Below, one piece after another: positions 9,375-17,425 of a DNA stretch of 50,145 nt. Location: contig NZ_SMKO01000056.1 of the NCBI RefSeq assembly GCF_004348685.1, positions 1 through 50,145 of the forward strand, read 5' to 3'. How positions within the stretch are numbered: position 1 is the stretch's first letter; each line of letters begins with the position of its first letter. The position numbers and the translations under genes were made by a program. Source of the stretch: Nonomuraea deserti (GTDB lineage: Bacteria; Actinomycetota; Actinomycetes; Streptosporangiales; Streptosporangiaceae). The notes under the pieces are model-generated. The model made no database searches, was not told where the DNA came from, and saw only the letters and a list, made by a program, of their open reading frames with translations.

Positions 9375-9896
9375 ATGATCTGGTATCTGTTGCTCGTCGT
9401 GCTGGTCGGCCTGGAACGTGTGGCCGAGTTGGTCGTCGCCCGGCGCAACACCGCGTGGAGCATGGCACGCGGCGGTGTCGTGGCCGGTCAGGGTCACTAT
9501 CCATGGATGGTGGCCCTGCACACCGGGTTGCTCGTCTGCGCGCCGCTGGAGGTCGCGCTGGCGCAGCGGCCCTTCCTCCCCGCGCTCGGCTGGCCGATGC
9601 TCGCCCTCGTCGTGGCGGCCCAGGGCTTGCGGTGGTGGTGCATCACCTCGCTCGGGCCGCGCTGGAACACGCAGGTGATCGTGGTGCCCGGCCTGCCGCT
9701 GGTGACGCGCGGTCCCTACCGGTTCCCGTGGCTGCGGCATCCCAACTACGTGGCGGTGGCGGTCGAAGGGCTCGCGCTGCCGCTGGTGCACACGGCCTGG
9801 ATGACCGCGCTGGCGTTCACGGTGCTCAACGCCGTGCTGATGGTGGTGCGGATCCGATGCGAGAACGCGGCTCTCACCCTCGCGTCCGAGCGGTGA
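9375..9896 (+). CDS. Isoprenylcysteine-methyltransferase-like membrane protein
   Basis: 173 residues with four to five hydrophobic segments. The C-terminal part carries the ICMT/PEMT pattern: LGPRWNTQVIVVPGLPLV, then TRGPYRFPWLRHPNYVAV, with the His-Pro-Asn-Tyr typical of the S-adenosylmethionine-binding region, and a conserved glutamate-arginine-containing end (RIRCENAAL). In bacteria such proteins often sit directly after a type III PKS gene and O-methylate the alkylresorcinol or related phenol; SrsB of Streptomyces griseus is the model. It starts 34 bases after the PKS stop and is followed four bases later by the FAD monooxygenase. I infer O-methylation of a phenolic lipid in the membrane. 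Confidence 0.85.
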   Translation: MIWYLLLVVLVGLERVAELVVARRNTAWSMARGGVVAGQGHYPWMVALHTGLLVCAPLEVALAQRPFLPALGWPMLALVVAAQGLRWWCITSLGPRWNTQVIVVPGLPLVTRGPYRFPWLRHPNYVAVAVEGLALPLVHTAWMTALAFTVLNAVLMVVRIRCENAALTLASER

Positions 9897-9900
9897 CGGT

Positions 9901-10914
9901 GTGATCGACGTGCTCGTCGCGGGCGGCGGCCCGGCGGGGCTGGCGACGGCCGTTCACGCGGCGCTGGCCGGGATGGAGGCGGTCGTCGTCGAGCCGCGTG
10001 CCCGGCCCGTGGACAAGGCGTGCGGCGAGGGCGTCATGCCGGGCGGGGTGGCGGCGCTGGCGGCGATGGGCGTCGAGGTCGAGGGACGCGAGTTCCGCGG
10101 CATCCACTACCTCGACGGCCGGCGGGAGGCGCGGGCCGTCTTCTCCGCCGCTCCCGGCCTGGGCGTGCGCCGTACGCACCTGCACTCCGCGCTCGCGCGG
10201 CGGGCCGCCGAGCTGGGCGTCAGGACGGTCACCGGCAAGATCACCCGCGTCGAGCAGGACCGGGACGGCGTGGCGGCGGCCGGGCTGCGGGCCCGCTGGC
10301 TGGTGGCCGCCGACGGGCTGCACTCCCCGCTGCGCCGCTCTCTCGGCCTCGGACTGCCCCCGCGCGGACCCCGCAGGTACGGCCAGCGCAGGCACTACAG
10401 GATCGAGCCGTGGACCGACTTCGTCGAGGTCCACTGGTCGAGCGCCGGCGAGGCGTACGTCACCCCCGTCTCCGGCGACCTGATCGGCGTCGCGATACTC
10501 AGCTCGGTGCGGCGCGGCTACGACGAGCACCTGCGCGGCTTCCCCGGCCTGAGCCGCCGCCTGCGCGGCCCGGCCGTCACCGTGGTGCGCGGCGCGGGCC
10601 CGCTGCGCCAGGCCGTGCGCGCCCGCCGCGCGGGACGCGTCCTGCTGGTCGGCGACGCCGCCGGCTACGTGGACGCGCTCACCGGCGAGGGCGTCTCGCT
10701 GGCCGTGCGCTCGGCCGAAGTGCTGGTCAGGTGCCTGGCCGAGGACCGGCCCGAGGACTACGACGGCGCGTGGCTGCGGCTGTCCCGCACGCACCGGCTG
10801 TTGACGGGCGCGCTGGTGCAGGCCGCCCGCCGCCCCGGCACGGCCCGGCTGGTGGTGCCCGCCGCCCGCCGCCTGCCCGGCCTGTTCACGAGCATCGTCA
10901 GGATCCTCGCCTGA
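9901..10914 (+). CDS. FAD-dependent monooxygenase / hydroxylase
   Basis: 337 residues from GTG 9901, directly after the methyltransferase-like gene. The N-terminal FAD motif is VLVAGGGPAGLATAVHAA, followed by DKACGEGVMPGGVAAL, WLVAADGLHSPLRRSLGL (the DG motif) and LLVGDAAGYVDALTGEGVSLA. This is the group A flavoprotein hydroxylase pattern, shared with geranylgeranyl reductases. In phenolic lipid operons (srsC, agq genes) the equivalent enzyme hydroxylates an alkylresorcinol to an alkyl-quinol or quinone. The order PKS - methyltransferase - monooxygenase supports that role. The next 314 bases contain no gene that I can support. Confidence 0.84.
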   Translation: MIDVLVAGGGPAGLATAVHAALAGMEAVVVEPRARPVDKACGEGVMPGGVAALAAMGVEVEGREFRGIHYLDGRREARAVFSAAPGLGVRRTHLHSALARRAAELGVRTVTGKITRVEQDRDGVAAAGLRARWLVAADGLHSPLRRSLGLGLPPRGPRRYGQRRHYRIEPWTDFVEVHWSSAGEAYVTPVSGDLIGVAILSSVRRGYDEHLRGFPGLSRRLRGPAVTVVRGAGPLRQAVRARRAGRVLLVGDAAGYVDALTGEGVSLAVRSAEVLVRCLAEDRPEDYDGAWLRLSRTHRLLTGALVQAARRPGTARLVVPAARRLPGLFTSIVRILA

Positions 10915-11228
10915 CCCGTGCGTGATCTTCATCCCGTACGGGACGCTGCCCACCGCGGTGGGCTGGACCCGTGCCCGTGACGTGCTGTGCTTGCCGTGCT
11001 GCGCCCTGGTACGCCCGCCATGCCGGCATGAGAGCCGGCCGCAGGCGGCAGCCCGTCGAGGGTGACGGATTTCTTCCGACTTATTGACGTAAATCCACAG
11101 CTTCGGCAGACTCTCCGCATACTGCACATCGGTGACCCTTCGTGCAGCCATGGCGCCAGGGACTCGTCCCCGGCCTGCCACCAGACAACCGGCCACTGGG
11201 CAGTGGCTGACGCGAGAGGACGTGACCG
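10915..11228. other. Gene-free stretch of about 314 bases
   Basis: No supported gene. The segment around 11065-11135 is less GC-rich than its surroundings (TTTCTTCCGACTTATTGACG and following), which suits a promoter for the gene at 11229. A minus-strand reading here gives a short protein-like phrase (ESLPKLWIYVNKSEEIR) without start or match that I recognise; it may be a remnant. A ribosome binding site GAGAGGA lies just before ATG 11229. Confidence 0.4.
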
Positions 11229-12539
11229 ATGACTGATGCCGGGGACGAGCCGCAGGTGAACCGGAGGTTCGTGCTGGCCGGGGCCGCAGGAGTGGTGGGG
11301 GCGGCGGCGCTGCCCGCGAGCGCGGAGGCGGCTTCGATGCTGAGACACCCGTCCAACTGGCCCGACCCCGAACCCTACGGCCTCGCCGACACCCGCGCGG
11401 ACCTGTGGCCGCGCCCGGACAACTCCTTCATCCTCCCGCTCGAGCAGCGCCCCCGGGACCAGGAGCTCGGCCGGGTCTGGATGCGGGACACCTACGTGAA
11501 CTGCTTCGTGGTCGACGGCCGCCCGGTCTACGTCGCCACGGGCACCACCCGGGCGTCCGGCCTCGACGGGCCGGCCCCGTGGAACGACGGCATCTTCGTA
11601 TGGGTGTCCGCGTCCCTGCGGGGGCCGTGGAGGCTGGCCGACACCACGCGCATCCGGCCCGGCGCGGAGCGGGGCAAGGTGTGGTCGCCCGAGTTCGCCG
11701 GTGAGAACCGGCCAGGACGCGTGGTGGTCGCCCCGTGGCAGGAGTACTGGAACGACGAGCGGTTCGGCAAGCGGGGCGCGGCCTGGGCCCCTGAGGTGCA
11801 CCACTTCCGCGGAAAGTGGTACATCGTGGCGTGCATGGGCGACCACTCCCGGAAGGTCGGCTCGTTCATGCTCGTGAGCGAGGGCGGGGTCGAAGGGCCG
11901 TACCGGCTCGTGGAGGGCAACCACGACAAGCCCTTCGGCGACTCCTTCATCGGCGGGCCCGACTTCATCGAGCCCGGCGCGTACCACCACATCGACGGCA
12001 GCCTCTACACCGAGGGCGGCGACGCGTGGCTGGTGCTGCACAACCACCTGTACGCCAAGTTCAGGGACGACATGGAGGACATCGTCCCGGTGACCGGCCT
12101 GCCGGCGTTCCGTCAGACGCCCTACGCGCCCGAGCCTTACCTCGAAGGCGCGTACGTGTTCAAGCACGGCGGCAAGTACTACCTCCTGCACGCCGCCTGG
12201 AACCGGAGCTCGGCCAACCCCGACGGCAGCACCCGCTACGCCTACGACCCGCCGGCCGCCGGCCGCGTGCAGTACCACTACGACGCGGTCGTCGCCGTCT
12301 CCGACCGCTTCGAGGGGCCGTATTCCGAACGGTGGACCATGGGCGTCGGCGCCGGCCACAACAACATCTTCAAGGACCACGACGGCCGGCTCTGGGCGAC
12401 GTTCTTCCGCAACCCGCGCTTCGGCTACTGGTCCGACCCCTCGCGCCGCGCCGAGGCCGCCGTGCCCGGCGTCGTCCGGCTGGAATGGACCGGCCCGCGG
12501 GGCCGCCGCCTGTACGTCCGGCGCCGCGACCACGGCTGA
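11229..12539 (+). CDS. Secreted glycoside hydrolase family 43-like protein (Tat signal)
   Basis: 436 residues. The N terminus has a twin-arginine export signal: NRRFVLAG at residues 11-18, a hydrophobic alanine-rich segment, and a likely cleavage after ASAEAA near residue 35. The body is rich in Trp, Tyr and Asp and shows the repeated strand pattern of five-bladed beta-propeller glycosidases, such as WAPEVHHFRGKWYIVACMG, FIEPGAYHHIDGSLYTEGG, YLEGAYVFKHGGKYYLLHA and GHNNIFKDHDGRLWATFF. This resembles GH43/GH117-type arabinan- or galactan-acting enzymes. I cannot assign a substrate or be certain that all three acidic catalytic residues are present. It stands alone, after the phenolic lipid operon and before a convergent VOC gene. 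Confidence 0.75.
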   Translation: MTDAGDEPQVNRRFVLAGAAGVVGAAALPASAEAASMLRHPSNWPDPEPYGLADTRADLWPRPDNSFILPLEQRPRDQELGRVWMRDTYVNCFVVDGRPVYVATGTTRASGLDGPAPWNDGIFVWVSASLRGPWRLADTTRIRPGAERGKVWSPEFAGENRPGRVVVAPWQEYWNDERFGKRGAAWAPEVHHFRGKWYIVACMGDHSRKVGSFMLVSEGGVEGPYRLVEGNHDKPFGDSFIGGPDFIEPGAYHHIDGSLYTEGGDAWLVLHNHLYAKFRDDMEDIVPVTGLPAFRQTPYAPEPYLEGAYVFKHGGKYYLLHAAWNRSSANPDGSTRYAYDPPAAGRVQYHYDAVVAVSDRFEGPYSERWTMGVGAGHNNIFKDHDGRLWATFFRNPRFGYWSDPSRRAEAAVPGVVRLEWTGPRGRRLYVRRRDHG

Positions 12540-12621
12540 CGATCCGGGACCCGGCCGCCGGCGTCATGAGTGCCCGTTCGCCCGCCGCGTCCCTGGCTCG
12601 CGGAGTCGCGCCGCGGCAGGG

Positions 12622-12984
12622 TCAGCCGCAGCGGTCAGCGAACACGTGCCAGGCCCAGCCGTCTTCCTCGGTGGGGTCGCCAGTGACGCGCCGCGCCCCC
12701 AAGGCCAGCACCCTGGCCGTCTCCGCCTCCAGGTCAGGCACCCGTAGATCCAGGTGCACCCGGTTCTTGGTCGCCTTCGGCTCCGGAACCCGCTGCAACA
12801 GCAGTTCAACGCCGTTCCCTCCTGGAGGTAGGAGCCGGCGATAGCGTCCGGCCGAGCTCGGCTCAGCGGAGTAGCCCAGGACTCCGCACCAGAACGTTGC
12901 GGACCGGTCGAGGTCGGCGCAGTCCAGGACCACCACCAGGACGACATCATCGCGCCCGCCGAAACGAGCCGGGCCACCAGTCAT
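12622..12984 (-). CDS. VOC (glyoxalase-like) family protein
   Basis: 120 residues from ATG 12984. It has one vicinal-oxygen-chelate half: VVVLDCADLDRSATFWCGVL at the N terminus, then NRVHLDLRVPDLEAETARVL and a C-terminal HVFADRCG. The beta-alpha-beta-beta-beta layout and spacing are typical of small actinomycete members annotated as glyoxalase/bleomycin-resistance/dioxygenase-like proteins. The last metal-ligand position, usually a glutamate in a DPEGN-type motif, is replaced by a short ending (WHVFADRCG), so catalytic activity is uncertain. It is convergent with the GH43-like gene. Confidence 0.8.
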   Translation of the reverse strand: MTGGPARFGGRDDVVLVVVLDCADLDRSATFWCGVLGYSAEPSSAGRYRRLLPPGGNGVELLLQRVPEPKATKNRVHLDLRVPDLEAETARVLALGARRVTGDPTEEDGWAWHVFADRCG

Positions 12985-13147
12985 AGCGACACGCTACGCC
13001 GGTGGACGCACGGGGAACGGACGGACACCCGATCGCCCTCGCCACATCAGCTGCGGACTCGCCGCTTCGGCATCCATCCAGGAGGCCGGGCACGGGCGCT
13101 CCCTCTGCGGCGCGTCGCGCGGCCACCCGGTGCCGCGCCTGGCGCGT

Positions 13148-14281
13148 TCACCGCCTGCCGGGCTTCACGCCGCCGGCAGTGTCATCCAGCGGGTGGTCGT
13201 GCTTGATGTGGGTGAGGAAGAAGTCCCGGACGTCCTCGGCGAACAGCTCCGGCACCTCCATCGCGGCGAAGTGCCCGCCGCGCTCGAACTCCGACCAGTG
13301 CCTGATGTCGTAGAGCCGCTCGGCCAGCGGTCGCACCGACTGCGTGATGTCGTACGCGAACACCGCCACGCCGACCGGGACCGGGCACGGCTCGATCCGC
13401 CGCGGAGCCTCGCGGGACAGCCGCGCCGAGGAAGCCGCGGTGGCGGTCAGCCAGTACAGCGAGATGTCGGTGAGCATCCGCTCGTCACCGATCTGCGAGC
13501 GCGGGTCCGTCCACTGGGCGAAGCGCTCGGCGATCCACGCCAGCTGGCCGACCGGCGAGTCGGTCAGCGCGTAGCCGATGGTCTGCGGGGTGGTGGCCTG
13601 CAGAGCCTGGTACGGCGGACGATTCGCCATCAGCTGCCTGACCTTGTCCAGCCGAGCTTCATCCGTTTCGGACAGTTCGATGTCGGCGTCCGGGACCGGC
13701 CGGGTCGGCAGGTAGTTGATGTGCACCCCGGCGACCTGCTCGGGTGCCACCGCGCCGAGCGCCAGCGAGATGCCCGACCCGAAGTCGCCGCCCTGCGCGC
13801 CGTAACGCTCGTACCCGAGACGGCGCATCAGCTCGGCCCAGGCCTTCGCGACCCGGACGATGTCCCAGCCGCGCTCGCGGGTCGGCCCGGAGAAGCCGAA
13901 ACCCGGGATGGACGGAATCACCAGGTGGAAATCGCGCGACAGCGGTTCGATCACGTCGAGGAACTCCAGGAACGACCCCGGCCAGCCGTGGGTGAGGATC
14001 AGCGCGAGCGCGTCAGGCTTCGAGGACCGGACGTGGACGAAGTGGATGTTCTGGCCGTCGATCGCGGTGGTGAAGTGCGGAAGCTCGTTGAGCTTGGCCT
14101 CGTGCGCGCGCCAGTCGTAGCCGGTGCGCCAGTATTCGGCCAGTTCCTCGAGCCGCGCCAGGGGGAAACCGTAGTCCCACCCGGCGCCGGCGACCTCGTT
14201 GGGCCAGCGGGTGCGGGAAAGCCGGTCGGCCAGGTCGTCGAGGTCGGCCTGGGGGATGTCGATGTGGAACGGCTTGATCAT
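13148..14281 (-). CDS. Epoxide hydrolase (EHN-type alpha/beta hydrolase)
   Basis: 377 residues from ATG 14281 (MIKPFHIDIPQADLDDLADR), which is where the epoxide-hydrolase N-terminal domain begins; a longer frame adds non-homologous sequence. Features in order: EHN domain (LADRLSRTRWPNEVAG and YWRTGYDWRAHEAKLNELPH), oxyanion-hole HGWPGSFLEF, nucleophilic Asp in AQGGDFGSGI, and the C-terminal GGHFAAMEVPELFAED holding the catalytic His. These enzymes hydrate epoxides through an alkyl-enzyme ester on the Asp. Juvenile-hormone/microsomal-type homologues are common in actinomycetes and the native substrate is unknown. Upstream, between this gene and 14488, the sequence GTTGGCACTGCCAAC and TTGGCCATGCCAA (14343-14397) form short inverted repeats that may be a regulator site. 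Confidence 0.9.
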   Translation of the reverse strand: MIKPFHIDIPQADLDDLADRLSRTRWPNEVAGAGWDYGFPLARLEELAEYWRTGYDWRAHEAKLNELPHFTTAIDGQNIHFVHVRSSKPDALALILTHGWPGSFLEFLDVIEPLSRDFHLVIPSIPGFGFSGPTRERGWDIVRVAKAWAELMRRLGYERYGAQGGDFGSGISLALGAVAPEQVAGVHINYLPTRPVPDADIELSETDEARLDKVRQLMANRPPYQALQATTPQTIGYALTDSPVGQLAWIAERFAQWTDPRSQIGDERMLTDISLYWLTATAASSARLSREAPRRIEPCPVPVGVAVFAYDITQSVRPLAERLYDIRHWSEFERGGHFAAMEVPELFAEDVRDFFLTHIKHDHPLDDTAGGVKPGRR

Positions 14282-14487
14282 GGGCTTGGCTCCAGGGGAT
14301 TCATGCGGCGTCTGGATGTCGCTGCGGCCATGGCGGCCTTTTGTTGGCACTGCCAACGTTGGCCCCCCCACCATATACACATTTATTGGCCATGCCAACG
14401 ATTCGGGCGGACGCCGCAAAGGCATGCCGGTCCAGGGCCGCCCCCGGCGCCGGCCATCGCGTCCCTCGTTCTGGCCCTCCAGCGGCG

Positions 14488-14802
14488 TCACCCTCTGGCG
14501 GTGATCAAAGTCTTGCCGAACACGATGCGGCTCTCGATCGCAGCATGTGCCGCCCCTGCCTGATCGAGCGGAAACGTCTGCCCGATGACCGGCGCGATCA
14601 CGGCTGCGGCCACCTCACGCAGCGCCTGCTCGATGCAGCGCGTACGGTCATGCCCGGGCAGTCGCGCCGCTTCGATGCCGGTCACCGAGATGTTCACCTC
14701 GCCGGCCAGCCGCCGGCACGCACAGCACTCCCAGGCCACCGCTGGCTCCGACCACCAGCACCTCGTCCTGCCGCCGAACCTCGCAATCATCGCCGCTCGC
14801 AT
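14488..14802 (-). pseudogene. Decayed NADPH:quinone oxidoreductase (MDR family)
   Basis: The minus strand begins with MRAAMIARFGG at ATG 14802, the usual start of zinc-independent quinone oxidoreductases. It jumps almost at once to DEVLVVGASGGLGVLCV, the nucleotide-binding motif, in another frame, and then continues in the first frame with the family C terminus (IEQALREVAAAVIAPVIGQT, FPLDQAGAAHAAIESR, GKTLITARG). A normal member is about 310 residues; only about 105 codons remain, so a large internal deletion plus frameshifts have destroyed it. It is divergent from the MerR gene at 14921, which probably once controlled it. Confidence 0.78.
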
Positions 14803-14882
14803 CACGACACTCCGTTCTGTCGGTTTTCGGAACACGGGCCCGCTCGCCGGCCCCGGTTCCTGGCCACAGCTGGCACACTTGA

Positions 14883-14902
14883 ACTTCAACATTTGTTGAA
14901 GT
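14883..14902. promoter_or_regulatory. MerR-type operator dyad
   Basis: ACTTCAACA-TT-TGTTGAAGT is a perfect 9-bp-arm inverted repeat with two central bases. Outside it, CTTGA and TCAAG (14878-14882 and 14902-14906) extend the symmetry. It lies between the dead quinone oxidoreductase gene and the MerR gene, 18 bases before the MerR start, where MerR regulators bind between stretched -35 and -10 elements. Confidence 0.68.
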
Positions 14903-14920
14903 CAAGCCGTGGAGGGCGTC

Positions 14921-15301
14921 ATGACAGGCACCGGCACCGACCAGGCTCTGCTGACCGTGGGGGATCTCTCGCGCGCCACCGGGGTGGCGCCTTCGGCTGT
15001 GCGCTTCTACGAAGCCCATGGCCTGCTCACCAGCGAACGCACCGCCGGCAACCAACGCCGGTTTCGCGAACCCGATGTCTGCCGGACCAAGGTCATAACC
15101 GTCGCCCAGCGTGTCGGATTGTCCATCGCAGAGATCAGGACACTCTTCGCCGAGTTGCCCGCCGATCCCGCCCTGGCCGATTGGCAGCACCTGACCGAGC
15201 GACTCGTCGAGGAGGCCGACCGCCGGATGCGGCGACTCCGGCGCGTTCTCGACGAGATCACCAGTGGCGCCAAGCTGTGCGAACTCCCCCACACCAGCTG
15301 A
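14921..15301 (+). CDS. MerR-family transcriptional regulator
   Basis: 126 residues from ATG 14921, chosen because GGAGG stands five bases before it; a GTG at 14909 in the same frame overlaps that site. The N-terminal MerR helix-turn-helix and wing are clear (LTVGDLSRATGVAPSAVRFY, EAHGLLTSERTAGNQRRFRE), followed by the dimerisation helix region (AQRVGLSIAEIRTLFAELP, LTERLVEEADRRMRRLRRV). The C-terminal end is SoxR-like in length but lacks its cysteine cluster, with one Cys in LCELP. Its probable divergent target, a quinone oxidoreductase, is a pseudogene, so it may now regulate only itself or distant genes. Confidence 0.88.
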   Translation: MTGTGTDQALLTVGDLSRATGVAPSAVRFYEAHGLLTSERTAGNQRRFREPDVCRTKVITVAQRVGLSIAEIRTLFAELPADPALADWQHLTERLVEEADRRMRRLRRVLDEITSGAKLCELPHTS

Positions 15302-15363
15302 GATTCGCCGGCCGGGCTCGTTCCCTCCCTTGCCCGTCCCACGCTGCCCGTGCCACACTCACT

Positions 15364-15393
15364 GTTATAGAACTCTCAGCAGAGTTATAGAAC
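15364..15393. promoter_or_regulatory. Direct repeat GTTATAGAAC x2 before trpB, nested inverted repeat
   Basis: The decamer GTTATAGAAC occurs at 15364-15373 and 15384-15393, exactly 20 bases (about two helical turns) apart. The region between them forms AACTCT-CAGC-AGAGTT, an inverted repeat of 6-bp arms. It sits immediately before the trpB ribosome binding site. GTTATAGAAC resembles the GT-N-TA-N-AC half sites of HutC-subfamily GntR regulators, and the last gene of the operon encodes such a regulator. I infer an autoregulatory operator. Confidence 0.6.
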
Positions 15394-15407
15394 GAGGTGA
15401 GCATGGG

Positions 15408-16613
15408 ATGCCTTACGTGTCGCCATGGCGTGAGCCCGTCCCCTCGGAGGGGACGATGGGCGAGCCGCGGGCGCGGGGCCGGTTCGGCGAATACGGCGGG
15501 AGGTACGCGCCGGAGTCGCTCGTGGAGGCGTGCCGCGAGGTGGAGGCGGCGTTCCGGGAGGCGTGGGCGGATCCGGGGTTCCGCGGCGCCCTGGCGGAGC
15601 TGCTCACCCTGCACGCCGGACGTCCGACCCCGCTCACGCCGGCCCGGCGGCTGTCGCAAGAGCTGGGCGTGCGGCTGTACCTCAAGCGCGAGGACCTCGC
15701 CCACACCGGATCACACAAGATCAACAACGTGCTGGGCCAGGCCCTGCTCGCCGCCCGGATGGGACGGCGCAGGCTGATCGCCGAGACGGGGGCGGGCCAG
15801 CACGGCGTGGCCGCCGCGACCGCCGCCGCGCTGCTCGGGCTGGAGGCCACGGTGTTCATGGGCGAGCGCGACATGGAGCGGCAGGCACTGAACGTCTTCC
15901 GGATGCGCATGCTGGGCGCCGAGGTGGTCCCGGTGACCACGGGCAGCCGTACCCTCAAGGACGCGACCAGCGAGGCCATGCGGCACTGGGTGGGCGTCAC
16001 CGGCGACTCCCACTACTGCGTCGGCTCGGTCGTCGGGCCGGATCCGTACCCGTGGATGGTCAGGGAGTTCCAGCGGGTCATCGGCGACGAGGCCCGCGCG
16101 CAGTGCGCCGCCGAGCTGCGGACCGGCGTCCCGGACCACGTGGTCGCGTGCGTCGGCGGCGGCTCCAACGCGGCCGGCACGTTCGCCGGATTCGCCGACA
16201 CCCCGGCGCGCCTGACCGGTGTCGAGGCGGAGGGCGCCGCCGGGGCGGCCCGCGGCCGGCCCGGCGTCCTGCACGGCAGCCACTCGCTGTTCCTCCAGGA
16301 CGACGACGGGCAGATCACCCCGGCGCACTCCATCGCCGCCGGGCTCGACTACCCGGGGGTCGGCCCCGAGCACGCCCACCTGCGCGGCCTGGGCCGGGCC
16401 CGGTACGTCACGGTGACCGACGACGAGGCGGCCGGCGCGGCGATACGGCTGGCCCGCACCGAGGGCATCGTCCCGGCGCTCGAATCGGCGCACGCCCTGG
16501 CCTGGGTGATCCGCGCGGCCGGCGACGGCGAGCTGGCCGCCGGGTCGACGGTCATGATGACGTTGTCCGGCCGGGGGGACAAGGACATCTCCACCCTGAA
16601 GGAGCTGCTGTGA
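15408..16613 (+). CDS. trpB: Tryptophan synthase beta subunit
   Basis: 401 residues from ATG 15408 (MPYVSPWREPVPSEGTMGEP), with GAGGTGAG six bases upstream. The PLP enzyme joins indole and serine. Key motifs are intact: FGEYGGRYAPESLVEA at the N terminus, the PLP lysine in HTGSHKINNVLGQALLA, the catalytic glutamate in AETGAGQHGVA, the phosphate-binding CVGGGSNAAGTF, and the C-terminal LSGRGDKDI. It is followed by trpA with a four-base overlap. No trpC, trpD or trpE is present, so this is a stand-alone trpBA pair. Whether the genome has another trpBA in a full operon cannot be seen here. Such extra pairs may serve a secondary pathway that needs tryptophan or a related amino acid. Confidence 0.95.
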   Translation: MPYVSPWREPVPSEGTMGEPRARGRFGEYGGRYAPESLVEACREVEAAFREAWADPGFRGALAELLTLHAGRPTPLTPARRLSQELGVRLYLKREDLAHTGSHKINNVLGQALLAARMGRRRLIAETGAGQHGVAAATAAALLGLEATVFMGERDMERQALNVFRMRMLGAEVVPVTTGSRTLKDATSEAMRHWVGVTGDSHYCVGSVVGPDPYPWMVREFQRVIGDEARAQCAAELRTGVPDHVVACVGGGSNAAGTFAGFADTPARLTGVEAEGAAGAARGRPGVLHGSHSLFLQDDDGQITPAHSIAAGLDYPGVGPEHAHLRGLGRARYVTVTDDEAAGAAIRLARTEGIVPALESAHALAWVIRAAGDGELAAGSTVMMTLSGRGDKDISTLKELL

Positions 16614-17425
16614 CGAACCCCACCCTGGCCGCGGGCCCGGTCGAACGCCACCTGCGTGCCCGCCGGGACACCGGCCGCGGCCTGCTCATGCCGTACGTCA
16701 CCGGTGGCATCACGCCCGGCTGGACGGACTACCTGCGGGCGTTCGTCGCCGCCGGCGCGGACGCGATCGAGGTCGGCCTGCCCTTCTCCGACCCCACACT
16801 GGACGGCGTCACCATTCAGCAGGCCGGCGACACGGCGCTGGCCCGCGGGGCGAGCACGCGCCGGATCCTCGCCGACCTGGCCGGGATCCCGGAGCCGGGC
16901 GTGCCGCTGGTCGCCAGCACCTACTACAACCTCGTGCTGCACGACGGGAGCGAGGCGTTCTGCGCCGCGCTGCGCCGGGCCGGGGTCAGCGGTCTGATCG
17001 TGCCCGACCTGCCGCTGCACGAGGCGGACGAGCTGGCGGAGGCGGCCGCCGCCGCCGGGATCGAGCTGGCCCTGCTGGCGTCGCCGTCGACGCCGGAGCC
17101 GAGGCTGGCGGAGATCTCGCGCCGCAGCCGCGGATTCGTCTACGCGGTGTCGCTGATGGGCACCACCGGCGAGCGGGCCGCCCTCGCCGCCTCGGCGGCG
17201 GAGCTCACCGCGCGGATCAGACGGGGCACCGACCGGCCGGTCTTGCTAGGATTTGGCATTTCCACGCCTGACCAGGCGCGGGAGGCCGGCCGGCACGCCG
17301 ACGGCGTGGTGGTCGGCGCCGCGGTCATGCGGCGGGTGCTCGACGGGGCAGGGCCGGACGATCTGCGGGCCTTCCTCGCGACCCTGCGGCGGGCCCTCGA
17401 CCAGGAGTGTGACGCACCACGATGA
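16610..17425 (+). CDS. trpA: Tryptophan synthase alpha subunit
   Basis: 271 residues from GTG 16610, which overlaps the trpB stop (GTGA). The (beta-alpha)8 barrel enzyme splits indole-3-glycerol phosphate and passes indole through a tunnel to TrpB. The catalytic Glu in AIEVGLPFSDP and Asp in LDGVTIQQAGDTAL are present, together with the phosphate-binding FVYAVSLMGTTGER, LLGFGISTPDQA and DGVVVGAAVM segments. Length is normal. The stop overlaps the start of the GntR gene (ATGA), so trpB, trpA and gntR form one translationally coupled unit. Confidence 0.95.
   Translation: MTNPTLAAGPVERHLRARRDTGRGLLMPYVTGGITPGWTDYLRAFVAAGADAIEVGLPFSDPTLDGVTIQQAGDTALARGASTRRILADLAGIPEPGVPLVASTYYNLVLHDGSEAFCAALRRAGVSGLIVPDLPLHEADELAEAAAAAGIELALLASPSTPEPRLAEISRRSRGFVYAVSLMGTTGERAALAASAAELTARIRRGTDRPVLLGFGISTPDQAREAGRHADGVVVGAAVMRRVLDGAGPDDLRAFLATLRRALDQECDAPR

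Noticed and set aside
11046..11150. Short protein-like minus-strand phrase (ESLPKLWIYVNKSEEIR) before the GH43-like gene
   Set aside because: No start codon with ribosome binding site, no recognised family and too short; recorded only as a possible remnant.
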